Shown here one piece after another: positions 7,529 through 16,933 of a stretch of DNA of 64,000 bases. The position numbers and the translations under genes were made by a program. The notes under the pieces are model-generated. The model saw only the letters and a list, made by a program, of their open reading frames with translations, searched no databases and had not been told where the DNA came from. How positions within the stretch are numbered: position 1 is the first letter of the stretch; each line of letters opens with the position of its first letter. Origin of the DNA: DATAES01 sp963721305 (GTDB lineage: Bacteria > Actinomycetota > Acidimicrobiia > Acidimicrobiales > JACDCH01); NCBI GenBank assembly GCA_963721305.1, contig CAVRIR010000005.1, forward strand, positions 248,001-312,000, written 5' to 3'.

Positions 7529-8425
7529 CTACTTGCCGGGCCCGGGATCGTTCGTCACTGACGCGCCGACGTGTTCGCGCACCCCGGCGAACAGATCTTC
7601 TTCCGGTACCGAGCTGTCGACCAGGCTGCGCGCCAGCATGTAGTCGTCATATGGATGCACCCCGGCGGCGATCTCGTCGGGCAGCGCGAACCAGAACGGC
7701 GAGTTCGGATCGATCTGTGTCGCGTGCGCGAGCAACGCCTGCTTGCGGCGCCCGTAGTACGCGCTGATCTCGACGGTCGTGGTGATGCGATCGTCCTGCG
7801 ACGGGCGGCTCAGCCAGCGCTCGTCGAACGGCGACTCGATGCCGAGCTCGAGCATCTTCTCGTGCATCGCCTTCACGCGCTTGCCGGACCACATCGTGTA
7901 ATAGAGCTTCAACGGTTGCCAGGGATCGCCGGCGTCGGGATACCGATCGGGATCGCCCGCCGCGTCGAACGCGACGATCGAGATGTCGTGCACCCGCAGA
8001 TGGTCAGGATGCGGATAGCCCTCTTGCCGGTCGGGATACGTAACGATTGCGTGCGGACGCTCGGTCCGGATGATCCGCACGAGCCGCCCGATGGCCTCGT
8101 CGAGGTCGGCGCGCGCGAAGCAGCGAGGGTCTTCGTTCTCGGGCGTGTCGGGCATCCCCGAATCGCGGTACCCGAGCCAGATCACCTCGTCGTAGCCGAT
8201 GATCGCCGCCGCGTTGGTGAGCTCGCGGCGACGCACGGCCGGCAAGTCGGCGTTGACCTCTGGCGTGTCCATCGCCGGGTTGAGGATCGAGCCCGCTTCG
8301 CCACCGGTGCAGCAGACGAGCACGCAGCGGGCGCCTTCGTCGTGGTAGCGGGCGACCGTACCGGCACCCTTCGACGACTCGTCGTCCGGGTGGGCGTGCA
8401 CGGTGAGCAGGCGGAGTTGGTCCAC
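7529..8425 (-). CDS. mca: Mycothiol S-conjugate amidase
   Basis: This 298-residue protein belongs to the LmbE/PIG-L zinc hydrolases. VHAHPDDESSKGAGT is the His/Asp-Asp zinc motif with the SSKG residues typical of Mca rather than MshB. YPHPDHLRVH supplies the third zinc ligand. The long C-terminal part with WSGKRVKAMHEKMLELG and AHATQIDPNSPFWF is also Mca-like. It cleaves mycothiol-toxin conjugates, releasing a mercapturic acid for export, and so implies mycothiol in this organism. It is divergent from the glutamate-type dehydrogenase. Confidence 0.93.
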   Translation of the reverse strand: MDQLRLLTVHAHPDDESSKGAGTVARYHDEGARCVLVCCTGGEAGSILNPAMDTPEVNADLPAVRRRELTNAAAIIGYDEVIWLGYRDSGMPDTPENEDPRCFARADLDEAIGRLVRIIRTERPHAIVTYPDRQEGYPHPDHLRVHDISIVAFDAAGDPDRYPDAGDPWQPLKLYYTMWSGKRVKAMHEKMLELGIESPFDERWLSRPSQDDRITTTVEISAYYGRRKQALLAHATQIDPNSPFWFALPDEIAAGVHPYDDYMLARSLVDSSVPEEDLFAGVREHVGASVTNDPGPGK

Positions 8426-8523
8426 AGGGCCATGACGCTACCGACAGCGGGACCGATCGGCGCGCCGGTCGGGCGGCTCCCCCGGTCCGCGTTCGCCGGC
8501 AGCCCCACTGCCAGGATCGCGGC

Positions 8524-9771
8524 GTGCCACGAGAAGGCCTGACCGCGTACCAAGCCGTCAACCGCTACTTCGAGGAAGCGGCATTGCTCATCGATCTCGA
8601 CGACGAGATGCATTCCATCCTGACGTCGACGTACCGAGAGGTCGCGGTGCAGGTTCCCGTGCGGCTCGACAACGGCGAGTTGATGGTCGTGCAGGGGTAT
8701 CGCGTCCAACACAACGGCGCGCGCGGACCGTACAAGGGGGGCGTCCGCTACCACCCGGCAGCCGACCTCGACGAGGTGCGCGCGCTGGCGTCACTGATGA
8801 CATGGAAGACCGCGCTGCTCGACGTGCCGTTCGGCGGCGCGAAGGGCGGCATCGCGGTCGATCCGAGTGGCATGAGCCAGGACGAGCTGCAACGGATGAC
8901 GCGCCGTTTCACGAACGGAATCAGCAACGTCATCGGCGTCTATCGCGACATCCCCGCGCCTGACATGAACACGAACGCACAGACCATGTCGTGGATGATG
9001 GACGCGTTCTCCGCGCTCCACGGCTACAGCCCTGCGGTTGTCACGGGCAAGCCGTTGTCCATCGGTGGACAGCCAGGGCGCGAGCCGGCGACGGGCCGCG
9101 GCGTGATCGCGGTGCTCGCGGCGTACGCGCAAGAGCACGGCTTGCCGGTCGAAGGCTTGCGCGTCGCCGTGCAGGGTTTCGGCAACGTCGGGTCCTGGGC
9201 GGCGCGCGAAGCGGCACGGCTCGGATGTCGCGTCGTGGCCGTGTCGGACCGTGTCGGCGGCATCCACCACGCCGAAGGCCTCGACCTCGACTCGCTGATC
9301 CACCACACACAGTCGGGCGGCAAGCTCCCCGACGCACCCGAGTACGACTCGATCACCAACGAGGAGCTGCTCGCCTGCGAGTGCGACGTGCTGATCCCGG
9401 CGGCCCTCGACGAGCAACTGCACCAGGACAACGCCGATGCGGTACAGGCGCGCGTGGTCGTCGAGGCGGCGAACTACCCGACCACACCGGGGGCCGACAA
9501 GATCCTGCACGACCGCGGCATCGACGTGGTCCCCGACATCCTCGCCAACGCCGGCGGCGTCACGGGGTCGTACTTCGAGTGGACCCGCAACATCCAGCAG
9601 ATGCCCTGGACAGAAGCGAAGTTCAACGAGGCGCTACACGACTACATGGCACGCGCCTACCTCGCGACCTCGTCGTTCGCGAAGGATCGGGGGTGCACGC
9701 TGCGGCAGGCTGCATTCGCGATAGGAATCCAGCGCGTGGCGCAAGCAAGTCGACTTCGTGGGTACATCTGA
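8524..9771 (+). CDS. Glu/Leu/Phe/Val dehydrogenase family protein
   Basis: The 415-residue protein has the complete two-domain layout of amino-acid dehydrogenases. YRVQHNGARGPYKGGVRYHP and DVPFGGAKGGIAVDP carry the substrate and catalytic lysines, and DIPAPDMNT the catalytic Asp. VAVQGFGNVGSWAAREAARLG is the Rossmann nucleotide loop, and LANAGGVTGSYFEW is the closing block. It probably interconverts glutamate and 2-oxoglutarate, though branched-chain substrates cannot be excluded. It starts at GTG 8524. A second paralogue lies at 25625 on the other strand, with roughly family-level rather than recent-duplicate similarity. Confidence 0.9.
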   Translation: MPREGLTAYQAVNRYFEEAALLIDLDDEMHSILTSTYREVAVQVPVRLDNGELMVVQGYRVQHNGARGPYKGGVRYHPAADLDEVRALASLMTWKTALLDVPFGGAKGGIAVDPSGMSQDELQRMTRRFTNGISNVIGVYRDIPAPDMNTNAQTMSWMMDAFSALHGYSPAVVTGKPLSIGGQPGREPATGRGVIAVLAAYAQEHGLPVEGLRVAVQGFGNVGSWAAREAARLGCRVVAVSDRVGGIHHAEGLDLDSLIHHTQSGGKLPDAPEYDSITNEELLACECDVLIPAALDEQLHQDNADAVQARVVVEAANYPTTPGADKILHDRGIDVVPDILANAGGVTGSYFEWTRNIQQMPWTEAKFNEALHDYMARAYLATSSFAKDRGCTLRQAAFAIGIQRVAQASRLRGYI

Positions 9772-9774
9772 GGC

Positions 9775-11382
9775 ATGGGTATCGCTCAGCAGATCGACGA
9801 CTACATCGAGTGGCTGTTCGACGAATCACCGACGGGCGCGAGCTTCCACGGTGCCGACGGCCGAGACGACCGCCTCCCTGACCTGTCGGCGGCCGGATGG
9901 GCCCGGCGGGAAGCAGCGGAGGACGCCTGGACCGAGCAGCTGTCGGCGGTACCGGACGAGAGCCTGACGCCCGATGAGCGGATCGACCGCGATCTCGTCC
10001 TCAGCAGCCTTCGCGGGTCCTCGATCACGCGTGACTGGCAACGGTGGCGCCGCGATCCCGACTCGTACGTGTCCGCCGGGCTCACCGGCGTGTTCTCGTT
10101 GTTCGTCCGCCGGCTGCATCCCGAACCCGAGCTCGCGCGCGCCGCGGTCGCCCGACTCGGTGAAGTCCCGCGTGTCCTCGACGAAGGGCGAGCGAACCTC
10201 GATCCGGATCTCGCGAGCCCGCTGCTCGTCAGGCGCGCGCTCGGCCAGTGCCATGCGGCGATCACGTACTGCCGCGACCTGCTCCCGCCCGAAGTGTCCG
10301 ATGACAGGCTCAGAGCGGAGGTCGCAGACGCGGGAGCCGAGGCCGCGAGCGTGTACGAGTCCTTCGCCGCGTTCCTCGACGACCTCTCGGGCAGGGCGAC
10401 CGGCGACTGGGCACTCGGCGAGGATCGCTACTCGGCGCTCCTACGTGAGAAGGAGATGCTCAACGACGACGCGCTCTCGCTGCGTGAACGCGGCAGGGCA
10501 CAACACGCGGCGCTCGACACCGAGCTCCGTGACCTGTGTCGTGAGGCATGGAACGAACCGGACTGGCGCAGCCGGCTCGACATCGTCAACGACGACAGGC
10601 CAATGACGCCCGACGAGATGCGCGCCGGCTACGAGGAGTGGACGGAACGAGCGCGCTCGTTCCTCCGCGAGCACGAGCTCGTCTCGTTCCCCGACGGCGA
10701 AGAGTGCAGCGTCGAGCCATCACCCCCGTTCCAGCGCCCGGTGCTCGCGGTCGCGTCGTACATGCAGCCGCCGGCGCTCCGACCGAGCCTCAAAGGACGC
10801 TTCAACGTCCCGTACCCGCCTGACGGCACCTCGGACAAGGATCTCGCCGAGCGCCTCGCGGACAACAGCTACGCCAACATGGTCACGACCAGCGTGCACG
10901 AGGCGTATCCCGGCCATCATTGGCACTTCGCTCGCCTGCAGGCAGCTGCCCCGCTGATCCGGCGGCTCGTCACCACCCCGTACTTCGTCGAGGGGTGGGC
11001 GTTGTACTCCGAGCGGATGATGCGCGAGAACGGTTTCTTCACCGAGCCTGCTCAGGATCTGTGCCATCTCGCGGCCCGGATCTTCCGCGCCGCGCGCATC
11101 GTCGCCGACACGAGCTTGCACTGTGGCGACATGACGTTCGACCAGGCGGTCGAGTACATGCACACCCACTCGCCACTCACCGAAGCAGTCGCTCGCGTCG
11201 AGGTCACGCGTTACTGCGCATGGCCGACGCAGGCCGCGTCGTACCTGACCGGATCTCTGGAGATCGAACGTCTTCGTGAGCGGTGGCTCGGCGAGGGCAA
11301 AGGTCTGCGCGACTTCCATGACCGCATCGCGGCATCGGGTGGAATGCCGATCGCGCTTGCAGAGCGCTCCCTGTTCGGATGA
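9775..11382 (+). CDS. DUF885 family putative metallopeptidase
   Basis: This 535-residue protein carries the DUF885 signature HEAYPGHHWH at about residue 375, a zinc-binding variant of HExxH. FVEGWALYSERMMRENGF follows, with the third ligand region. The N-terminal two thirds is helical, as in the family. There is no signal peptide, so it is probably cytosolic; the substrate is unknown, and some relatives are carboxypeptidase-like. The ATG at 9775 lies 3 bp after the dehydrogenase stop, and its own stop overlaps the next ATG (ATGA), giving a three-gene operon. Confidence 0.87.
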   Translation: MGIAQQIDDYIEWLFDESPTGASFHGADGRDDRLPDLSAAGWARREAAEDAWTEQLSAVPDESLTPDERIDRDLVLSSLRGSSITRDWQRWRRDPDSYVSAGLTGVFSLFVRRLHPEPELARAAVARLGEVPRVLDEGRANLDPDLASPLLVRRALGQCHAAITYCRDLLPPEVSDDRLRAEVADAGAEAASVYESFAAFLDDLSGRATGDWALGEDRYSALLREKEMLNDDALSLRERGRAQHAALDTELRDLCREAWNEPDWRSRLDIVNDDRPMTPDEMRAGYEEWTERARSFLREHELVSFPDGEECSVEPSPPFQRPVLAVASYMQPPALRPSLKGRFNVPYPPDGTSDKDLAERLADNSYANMVTTSVHEAYPGHHWHFARLQAAAPLIRRLVTTPYFVEGWALYSERMMRENGFFTEPAQDLCHLAARIFRAARIVADTSLHCGDMTFDQAVEYMHTHSPLTEAVARVEVTRYCAWPTQAASYLTGSLEIERLRERWLGEGKGLRDFHDRIAASGGMPIALAERSLFG

Positions 11383-12008
11383 ACGCGCGCCGGCTCGCGC
11401 TCCTTGCTGCGAGCGTGCTGCTGCTGCTCGCATGCGCGAGCGACGGACGGACGTTGCGACCACCTGCGCCGGGCGCAACCGCGCCACCGCCGCCCAGCGC
11501 AGCGAGCGCCGACACCGGTTTGGCGGCGGCGGGAACGCCGGGCACGCCATCGGTGAGCGGCTTCACGCTCACGAGCACGGCGTTCGACCCGGGACAACCG
11601 ATCCCGATCGCGTACACATGCGATGCAGCCGGGCAGGCACTTTCGCCTCCGCTCGCATGGGGGGCGGTGCCGGCCGGCACGGTCGAGCTCGCGATCACGG
11701 TCGTCGATCCCGATGCGAACGACTTCGTCCACTGGGTGGTGGCCGGCATCGATCCCTCGGTGCAGGCGATCTCGGCCGGGGACCTTCCCGATGGCGTCGT
11801 GCAGGGCAAGAACAGCGGTGGGTCGATCGGCTGGACCGGGCCATGTCCCCCCAAAGGCCCGCCGCACCATTACGTCTTCAGCCTCTACGCGTTGTCCGCG
11901 CCGAGCGGGCTGTCCGACGGCGTCGACGGGCCGACCGCCATCGCGACGCTCCAGAACACGGACAACGCGCCGGCCACGCTCACCGGCACGTACCAGCGCG
12001 CCGGCTGA
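11379..12008 (+). CDS. PEBP (YbhB/YbcL) family lipoprotein
   Basis: The 209-residue protein begins with a lipoprotein signal (ALLAASVLLLLACAS; lipobox LLAC). A Pro/Ala-rich linker to about residue 60 follows. The phosphatidylethanolamine-binding fold then shows AYTCDAAGQALSPPLAW, LAITVVDPDANDFVHWVVAGIDP (the DPD...H anion pocket), SIGWTGPCPPKGPPHHYVFSLYAL and the closing strand. It should sit on the outer face of the membrane and bind an anionic ligand; the physiological ligand is unknown. Its ATG overlaps the DUF885 stop. Confidence 0.86.
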   Translation: MNARRLALLAASVLLLLACASDGRTLRPPAPGATAPPPPSAASADTGLAAAGTPGTPSVSGFTLTSTAFDPGQPIPIAYTCDAAGQALSPPLAWGAVPAGTVELAITVVDPDANDFVHWVVAGIDPSVQAISAGDLPDGVVQGKNSGGSIGWTGPCPPKGPPHHYVFSLYALSAPSGLSDGVDGPTAIATLQNTDNAPATLTGTYQRAG

Positions 12009-12016
12009 GGATGGCC

Positions 12017-12294
12017 TCAGCGGACGACGAACCCTCGCTGTCCCGTCGGCATCTCGTCGTGGACGTCGACCGACGCGACCTCAGCTCGCGGCGGACCGTG
12101 ACGCGCCCAGGCCTCGAACCCGTCGACCGCGTCCGGCGAACCCTCGGCGAACAGCTCGACCCGCCCATCCGGCGAGGTTCGTCGCGGACCCCGACACACC
12201 GAGCCGGGCCGCTTCGCGATCGGCGCTCGCGCGGAACCAGACGCCCTGGACGCGACCGTGCGACCACGATTCGGCGGCGGACGATCGCAGTCAC
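12017..12294 (-). CDS. Acylphosphatase, two frameshifts
   Basis: Three frame segments join into a normal 91-residue acylphosphatase. The GTG start at 12294 gives VTAIVRRRIVV, then GRVQGVWFRASADREA with the catalytic Arg, then SGSATNLADGRVELFAEG with the catalytic Asn, and a normal end at GFVVR. Reading through needs the removal of one base near 12260-12262 and another near 12169-12170. The enzyme hydrolyses carboxyl-phosphate bonds such as acetyl phosphate. The stop is 9 bp from the convergent PEBP stop. If the two indels are real the gene is dead. Confidence 0.72.
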
Positions 12295-12313
12295 GAGGTG
12301 CGAACCTACCGGC

Positions 12314-12958
12314 GTGTCCGTCCTCGACGTGCTGACAGTCGCGGTGCTCGCGTTCGTCGGCTTCCGCGTGGCGGGCGGCACGCGACTCGCGTTGTCCAGC
12401 GCAGGACGAGGCCGTGTTGCGTTCCTTGTTCGCGGGCTCCGCTTCCGACACTTCGTGTTGCCGATCCCCGTGCTCTGTCTGGTCGTCCTCGCGGTGATCG
12501 TGCTGTTGCAGGTTCCGCTGTTGAGCTTCGGTTGGTGGACGGCCATCGGCGGCGTGGGCAATCCGGTGACCGGCACGACCGATCGCACGGAGGGAACCGC
12601 GCTCGCATGGATCATCCCGTTGTGCTTCATCGTTTTGCTGATCCCGGCGTTGCCGTTGTTCGCCGAGACCGAGGAGCGCATCTTCCGCCTCGGATCCGAA
12701 CGGCGGACGTTCCTGCAGAAGACCGGCAAGGGAATTCAGTTCGGTCTCATCCACGCACTCATCGGGATCCCGATCGGCGCCGCACTCGCGCTCAGCATCG
12801 GCGGTTGGTACTTCACGTGGTGGTACATGCGCGCGTACCGGCGCACCGGTAGCCCTTTCCAGGCGACAGTAGAAAGCACGCGCGCGCACCTTGCCTACAA
12901 CATCACCGTCGTCGTCATCGTGATCACGTTGGTGCTGTTGCTGCCGAGCTCAACGTGA
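12314..12958 (+). CDS. CPBP-like (Abi/Rce1) integral membrane protein
   Basis: The 214-residue product has five or six hydrophobic segments. The order of motifs fits the CPBP glutamic protease family: ETEERIFR contains EExxxR, IQFGLIHAL contains FxxxH, and HLAYN near the C-terminus gives HxxxN. Family members are CAAX-type proteases or bacteriocin-immunity proteins. The GTG at 12314 starts directly before the first membrane helix and lies 20 bp from the divergent acylphosphatase start. The long open frame upstream is not coding-like. The protein is short for the family, so assignment is moderate. Confidence 0.66.
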   Translation: MSVLDVLTVAVLAFVGFRVAGGTRLALSSAGRGRVAFLVRGLRFRHFVLPIPVLCLVVLAVIVLLQVPLLSFGWWTAIGGVGNPVTGTTDRTEGTALAWIIPLCFIVLLIPALPLFAETEERIFRLGSERRTFLQKTGKGIQFGLIHALIGIPIGAALALSIGGWYFTWWYMRAYRRTGSPFQATVESTRAHLAYNITVVVIVITLVLLLPSST

Positions 12959-12970
12959 TCGCCGGCTGAC

Positions 12971-14095
12971 TCAGCCGTCGCCACCATCGCCGCCGTGACG
13001 TCCTTTGCCTCCGCTCTTCGGTGGCGGCTTGGGTTTGGCCGTCGGGGACGTCGCAACCGGGTTCGTCGGCGGCGTCGACGCGGTGGCGGCGGAAACCACG
13101 GTGCTCGAGGTCGCGGGCGCGGCAGGCGGCGGTGCCGGCCTTCCCCCGCTGAGCGCGTACACCGCGCCGGCCACGGCCAGCACGAGAGCCGCGAGGGCGG
13201 CGACGAGCCGGCGGCGTCGTCGTTGGTACGTGCGCACCGACACCGGCGCGACCGCGGTGGGAGTCGACATGATCGGCAGGACAGCGGTCCGTTCACCTTC
13301 GTCGGCCCTGCGCTCGAACGCGTCGGCGACCGCCTGCGCCCGGGGGCGTTGCGCCGGATCCGTCGCCGTCATCGCGCGCAACGTCGACGCGAGCCACGGC
13401 GCGAGTGGTGGGACCTCAGGTGAGCGCTCGAGGCGGGCCATGGCACTCGCGGCCGCCGAACCGTTGAACGCTCGCTGGCCGGTGAGTGCTTCGAGGAGCA
13501 CGAGGCCGAGCGAGTAGACGTCAGACTCCGGACCGGCGGTCTGACCTTGCACCTGCTCAGGCGACAAGTACGCCGCCGTTCCGATCACGAAGCCGGTCTC
13601 GGTGATCGACGTGATCGCCGCGGCATCGACGAGCCGAGCGATGCCGAAGTCCGTCAGCCGCACGGATCCGTCGCGGCCGACGAGCACGTTGCCCGGCTTC
13701 ACGTCACGGTGGACGATCCCGAGCTCGTGCGCATGGGCAAGCGCGTCGGCGAGAGATGCACCCATGCGTGCAACGACATCGACGGGGAGCGGCCCGCGCT
13801 CGATGAGGCGGGAGAGAGGCTCACCGTCGACGAGGTCGAGCACCAGGTACGGGACGCCATCGTGCTCGCCGTCGTCACGCAGGCGCACGATCGCCGGATG
13901 CCGGAGGCGCTGCAGCGCGCCGGCTTCGCGCTCGAACCGGCGCAGGTCATCCGTCGTCGCGTTGCGCAGCACCTTGACCGCGACGGGCTGCCCACCGACG
14001 AGGTCGTCCGCACGGAAGACGTCAGCGACACCGCCGCGCCCGAGAATCGGACCGAGCACGTAGCGGCCGCCGAGGACGGTGTCGGTCGCCGGCAC
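12971..14095 (-). CDS. Membrane-anchored Ser/Thr protein kinase
   Basis: The 374-residue protein begins with a Hanks-type kinase domain. GRGGVADVF is the Gly loop, VAVK (Lys41) binds ATP, HRDVKPGN (129-136) is the catalytic loop, DFGIA (149-153) binds metal, and a normal APE-region follows (AAYLSPEQVQGQ). A basic juxtamembrane stretch RRRRR precedes one membrane helix (ALAALVLAVAGAVYAL). The short extracellular tail is rich in Pro/Ala/Thr and ends in Gly/His/Asp repeats. No PASTA domains are present, so the signal is not obviously peptidoglycan. GTG 14095 is chosen to start just before the kinase domain. Confidence 0.88.
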   Translation of the reverse strand: MPATDTVLGGRYVLGPILGRGGVADVFRADDLVGGQPVAVKVLRNATTDDLRRFEREAGALQRLRHPAIVRLRDDGEHDGVPYLVLDLVDGEPLSRLIERGPLPVDVVARMGASLADALAHAHELGIVHRDVKPGNVLVGRDGSVRLTDFGIARLVDAAAITSITETGFVIGTAAYLSPEQVQGQTAGPESDVYSLGLVLLEALTGQRAFNGSAAASAMARLERSPEVPPLAPWLASTLRAMTATDPAQRPRAQAVADAFERRADEGERTAVLPIMSTPTAVAPVSVRTYQRRRRRLVAALAALVLAVAGAVYALSGGRPAPPPAAPATSSTVVSAATASTPPTNPVATSPTAKPKPPPKSGGKGRHGGDGGDG

Positions 14096-14184
14096 GGGTC
14101 TGGTGTACCCGTCGACCACCGGGCGCAACCACCAGGGGGCAGTCCGCCCTCGGGACCGCGTACGCTCTGGGCGGGGGTGATCGC

Positions 14185-15408
14185 GTGAGTGTCGACGTGC
14201 GGTTCCGTATCGATGGTCAACAAGCGGCACCGTCGGATCCATCGCAGTTCTTCGAACACGACCTGCCCGCAGCGCTCGACGCGGCGGGGCCGACCATGAG
14301 CGGTGCCCTCGAGTGGCTCCGCCTCGTGCCGCTCACCGTGCTCGTCGATGACGATGCGTGGTCGTTGCGATCCAACGGCCGCGTGCGGATCGAACGTGGA
14401 CCGAGACCTGACGATGAACGCGGGGCAACGGTGTTCCTCACGCCCGAGCAGGTCGTCGACCTCGCGACCGATCAGGCGAGCTTCATGGGGTTCTTCACCT
14501 GGGGGACGCTCGACCAGCGCGCCGGACGGCTCGAGCATCTCCTCGATTGGTGGCTCGTGCTGCGCGGCGCGCTCGACGGTCGCGCCATCCACATGCCCGG
14601 CGCGGTGACCTTCACCGATCCAGACGGCGGTCCGCTCGATCTGCATCGCTCGTTCTCGACCGACGACGACCCTGAGGCGATGCGCGCCTTCCTCGAGGAG
14701 GCGGGCTTCCTGCACATCCGCGGCGTGTTCGGCGAGGACGAGATGGCGTTGCTCGCTCGCGACATGGACGCGCACGCCCTCGAGTACGCGCCCGACGACG
14801 GGAAGTCGTGGTGGGCGAAGACGGCAGACGGCACGGAACGCCTCGTTCGCCAGTACGCGTTCGATCAACACTCGGAAGCGGCAGCCGCGCTCATCGAGGA
14901 CGAGCGCTTCCTGCGTCTCGCCGAGATCACCGGCGACGGCCACCAGTCCCACAAGACGTGCCAGGCGTTGACGAAGCCGATCGGCATCGTGTCCGGCATC
15001 TCCGACGTGCCGTGGCACAAGGACTGCGGCCTCGGCCGGCACAGCTACGACTGCTCGGGTATGACGGTCGGCATCTCGGTGACGGGGGCAGGCGAGACGT
15101 CTGGTCAACTGCGGGTGATCGCCGGCTCGAACCGCGCCCTCGTGTGGCCCACGTTCTCGCGCAAGGGCACCGACCTCCCGGAGATCGACCTTCCGACCGA
15201 GACCGGCGACGTCACCGTGCACCTGTCGTGCACCTCGCACATGTCGCAACCGCCGGTCGACCGCGAGCGGCGCGTCATCTACTCCGGGTTCGGGTTGCCG
15301 CCACTCGATCCCGCAGCCGTCGCCGAGCAGCGCAAGCGTTTGTACCGGATCAGGGAGTCGATCCCCGAAGGCGTGTCGCAGAAGGCGACAGTCGCGCTGA
15401 CAGACTGA
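14185..15408 (+). CDS. Phytanoyl-CoA dioxygenase (PhyH) family protein
   Basis: The 407-residue protein has a C-terminal Fe(II)/2-oxoglutarate dioxygenase domain. VPWHKDCGLGRH supplies the HxD facial pair, GQLRVIAGSNRAL is the core strand, and VHLSCTSHMS gives the distal His. The N-terminal ~150 residues look like a sterol-carrier-type helper domain (VVDLATDQASFMGFFTWGTLDQ, and a helix with LEHLLDWWLVLRGAL). That fusion suggests a lipid or acyl substrate. It is divergent from the kinase and convergent with the channel-like gene 7 bp away. Confidence 0.8.
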   Translation: MSVDVRFRIDGQQAAPSDPSQFFEHDLPAALDAAGPTMSGALEWLRLVPLTVLVDDDAWSLRSNGRVRIERGPRPDDERGATVFLTPEQVVDLATDQASFMGFFTWGTLDQRAGRLEHLLDWWLVLRGALDGRAIHMPGAVTFTDPDGGPLDLHRSFSTDDDPEAMRAFLEEAGFLHIRGVFGEDEMALLARDMDAHALEYAPDDGKSWWAKTADGTERLVRQYAFDQHSEAAAALIEDERFLRLAEITGDGHQSHKTCQALTKPIGIVSGISDVPWHKDCGLGRHSYDCSGMTVGISVTGAGETSGQLRVIAGSNRALVWPTFSRKGTDLPEIDLPTETGDVTVHLSCTSHMSQPPVDRERRVIYSGFGLPPLDPAAVAEQRKRLYRIRESIPEGVSQKATVALTD

Positions 15409-15415
15409 ACGCTGA

Positions 15416-16498
15416 TCACGTCCGCCTTCGCTTCAGCGGCGGTCGCCGGTACGGCGGCGACCGGTCGCTGATCCACGGCGAGTACGGCGAGATCGTGAGC
15501 CCGGCGAGCGCGAGCAGGACGGTGTCGTAATTGACCCTCCAGCCGCGGAAGTCTCGCCAGCACGCCTCCCGGTCGGGTCGCACGGGGACACCGAACGACG
15601 CCAGCTCCTCGTAGACCGCGTCGAACTCGCTGCGATCGATGCTGATCGGATCGTCCGGGCGCGGATCGTGGTCGTTCGGGATCGAGAAGTAGTCGGCGAT
15701 CCGTCGCAACGCTAGATAGCCGGCCCGAATGCAGAGCTGTGCCTGCGCGCTGGCCGGCATCCGCAACATCGAGCAGCGCAGCGCGGCGGTGTCGAGCACG
15801 ACACCGGCGGCGGTGACCCAGCCCCGGGTGTGGCTGATGGACCGGAAGAAGACGAGTGACGGTTGCGATGTGTGCGTTTCCTCGACGTCGGCGAACCAGG
15901 TCTCCCAGTCGTCCCACAGATCGTCGAGCGCATCGAGACGGGCGAGCGCATGGTGCCGACGGATCATCGCCACCGCGCTCGGTGGCTCGCCGGCGCGCGA
16001 GCTGAGTCGGGCCACCTGCAGCTCGCGCCGCTGGAACGCGCTGTAGATCGACGGGAGGTAGCTGATGAGCAGCGCGATCAGTCCGAGTCCGAGCGTCGCC
16101 TCGACGAACGCAGCCACATGCGTAGCGAGCGACGGCGCCGCTTCGAAGCCAAGGGTGAGCAACGACGAGCCCGACAGGTAGAAGGCCTCGCGGAGCGGAT
16201 CGACCCCGAGGGCCCAGTGGATGCCGGTGAACCCGACCATCACCAGCGCCACCCACACGCCCGGCAGCACGACGAGCGCGACCGGCGAGAACATGGCGAA
16301 GGACCGATCTCGCTGCTCGTAGGTCCTCCCGCGCTTGGTCCACAGGTTGAAGATCGAGCGCACCGAGAGGAACGTGACCCGGGTCAGCAGCACCGGCTCG
16401 CCACGGGGAAGGATCACCGTACGGATCGCCGAGAGCAGGACGGTCAGGACCAAGGCCGCGCCGGTGATGAACGCAACGACGCGTCCGAGCTCTGTCAC
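15416..16498 (-). CDS. Ion-channel-like membrane protein with altered selectivity filter
   Basis: This 360-residue protein has an N-terminal membrane helix, a pair of central helices around 80-160, and a soluble C-terminal half. Between the central helices lies a re-entrant-type segment (AFYLSGSSLLTLGFE) placed like the pore loop of two-helix potassium channels. The usual TxGFG/TVGYG filter reads TLGFE here. The C-terminal domain is helical and Trp-rich, without a recognised RCK fold. Ion conduction is therefore doubtful; it may be a derived, non-conducting or differently selective member. Confidence 0.6.
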   Translation of the reverse strand: MTELGRVVAFITGAALVLTVLLSAIRTVILPRGEPVLLTRVTFLSVRSIFNLWTKRGRTYEQRDRSFAMFSPVALVVLPGVWVALVMVGFTGIHWALGVDPLREAFYLSGSSLLTLGFEAAPSLATHVAAFVEATLGLGLIALLISYLPSIYSAFQRRELQVARLSSRAGEPPSAVAMIRRHHALARLDALDDLWDDWETWFADVEETHTSQPSLVFFRSISHTRGWVTAAGVVLDTAALRCSMLRMPASAQAQLCIRAGYLALRRIADYFSIPNDHDPRPDDPISIDRSEFDAVYEELASFGVPVRPDREACWRDFRGWRVNYDTVLLALAGLTISPYSPWISDRSPPYRRPPLKRRRT

Positions 16499-16577
16499 GG
16501 GCGAGGAGCCTACGGACAGCTGGGTTCTGTCAGCGACAATGAACCGTCACGACATCAAGCGCGTCCGACCTCGAAGA

Positions 16578-16760
16578 TCAGCCCGGCGGATCCGACGAGA
16601 CCGGCTCGGTGTTGGCGGCCTTGTGGAACTCGTGCTTGGCCTCACCGAGCGACCGGGCCAGATGCGGGAGCTTTGCGCCGCCGAACAAGACCACCACGAT
16701 CACGAGAATGATCAGCAGGTCGGGGCTGTCGAAGGCGCCCAACAACTCTGCCAGCGGCAT
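16578..16760 (-). CDS. tatA: Sec-independent protein translocase TatA
   Basis: The 60-residue protein is a canonical TatA/E. It has a short N-terminus, one membrane helix (LLIILVIVVVLFGGAKLP), the FGGAKLP hinge, an amphipathic helix (HLARSLGEAKHEFHK) and an acidic tail. It oligomerises with TatC to export folded twin-arginine substrates; tatC is not in the window. The ATG at 16760 gives the usual length, while the longer upstream frame is rejected. It is a stand-alone copy between the channel-like gene and a divergent 37-residue gene. Confidence 0.9.
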   Translation of the reverse strand: MPLAELLGAFDSPDLLIILVIVVVLFGGAKLPHLARSLGEAKHEFHKAANTEPVSSDPPG

Positions 16761-16933
16761 GGTGGCCTCCCTGCATTCGCTCTGACCGCAAGTGTCGCGC
16801 TCGACGGCGCGGACCGACCGTCGCCCCGCGACGGCGTCGTCCAAGGGCCCGCGACTGCATGACCGTGACCACTGGTCATACTGGCGGCCTCAGAGGGTCG
16901 ATCCCTCGCGAGGGGCAGGGACTGGGGGGCGAG

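Noticed and set aside
11276..12313. Upstream extension of the CPBP-like gene through the PEBP gene
   Set aside because: The extension is the out-of-frame shadow of the DUF885 and PEBP genes; real membrane-protein character begins at 12314.
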